DNA from: Hydrogenophilales bacterium RIFOXYD1_FULL_62_11
GTDB taxonomy: Bacteria > Pseudomonadota > Gammaproteobacteria > Burkholderiales > Thiobacillaceae
NCBI GenBank assembly: GCA_001802655.1
Contig: MGZO01000094.1
Span: 58,114-64,355, forward strand
Length of the DNA: 6,242 nt
Direction: 5' to 3'
Part shown: piece by piece, positions 5,894 through 6,242 of the stretch
Layout of the letters: the number at the start of each line of letters is the position of its first letter
Numbering within the stretch: the stretch's first letter is position 1
Position numbers and translations under genes: made by a program
The notes under the pieces: model-generated
What the model was told of the DNA's origin: nothing
Databases searched by the model: none
Seen by the model: only the letters and a program-made list of their open reading frames with translations

Positions 5894-6242
5894 ATGACTT
5901 GCTCTGCAAAAACCTGTGCCATGCGTGGCCTCACTTTTCTGGATGGCCTGGGTAGCTGGGTGGGGCTGCTGGGTTTGCGTCTGTTACTGGCCTACGAGTT
6001 CTGGCAGTCCGGGGTCGAAAAATTTCGCGGCGACAACTGGTTCGGCGAGATCCAGTCGCAATTCCCGTTTCCGTTCAGTGTGGTGCCGGTCGACATCAGC
6101 TGGTTTCTTTCTACCTGGGTCGAGCTGATAGGCCCCGTGATGCTGCTTCTGGGACTGGGCACGCGCTTCTGGGCATTTTCCCTGCTGATCCTGGATATCG
6201 TCGCCTGGCAGGCCGTCCATGCGGGCAATGGTTACAACGTCT
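5894..6242 (+). CDS. DoxX-family membrane protein, N-terminal part (3' end outside window)
   Basis: The frame stays open to the window edge; 116 codons are visible. It resembles DoxX-family inner-membrane proteins: a first hydrophobic helix WVGLLGLRLLLAYEFW (22-37) followed by QSGVEKFRGDNWF, then FPFPFSVVPVDISW (57-70), a second helix with WVELIGPVMLLLGLGTRF (75-92), and a third (about 93-109). The Glu-Phe-Trp and Gly-x-Glu-Lys pattern after helix 1 is characteristic as I recall it. DoxX relatives occur in oxidative-stress complexes and in bufferin-type metallophore operons, but no bufferin partner genes are visible here. The N-terminus has two cysteines before helix 1 (Cys3 and Cys8). The start is backed by AAGGAG. 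Expression is divergent from selO across a 70-base gap. Exact function is unknown. Confidence 0.88.
   Translation, partial: MTCSAKTCAMRGLTFLDGLGSWVGLLGLRLLLAYEFWQSGVEKFRGDNWFGEIQSQFPFPFSVVPVDISWFLSTWVELIGPVMLLLGLGTRFWAFSLLILDIVAWQAVHAGNGYNV

Overview
The window looks like a stretch of core chromosome from a proteobacterium, most likely a betaproteobacterium. That placement is inferred from the gene order pheT, ihfA, a merR-type gene and tRNA-Pro(GGG), from the close match of the proteins to betaproteobacterial forms as I remember them, and from the fairly GC-rich composition. There is no integrase, transposase, CRISPR array, rRNA or phage gene.

Left part, plus strand (1-2201): the 3' part of pheT (phenylalanyl-tRNA synthetase beta chain), ihfA (integration host factor alpha), a small MerR-type regulator overlapping the end of ihfA, then a complete tRNA-Pro(GGG) with encoded CCA, closed by a strong intrinsic terminator. 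A sequence resembling the IHF-binding consensus overlaps the ihfA start codon and may be an autoregulatory site.

Middle (2202-2958): a 111-base intergenic region with a small perfect dyad, then sodB, an iron-type superoxide dismutase with all four metal ligands. It ends in a long hairpin that separates it from convergent genes.

Right part: three minus-strand genes read from about 5823 down to 2959: selO (protein adenylyltransferase, complete, with all nucleotide-binding residues I could check), an unrecognised outer-membrane-type lipoprotein, and a 225-residue protein resembling the DUF6499/DUF2285 'transcriptional regulator-like' proteins. selO and the lipoprotein gene overlap at GTGA, and the lipoprotein stop is one base from the next start, so the three are very probably one translationally coupled operon. 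A divergent DoxX-family membrane protein gene begins at 5894 and runs off the right edge.

The left half is housekeeping (translation and nucleoid/regulation). The right half has a possible oxidative-stress theme: SodB removes superoxide, SelO AMPylates proteins in redox responses, and DoxX proteins partner with superoxide dismutase in mycobacteria. The least explained part is the selO-lipoprotein-DUF6499-like cluster. I saw no clear evidence of a wholly new defence or mobile system.
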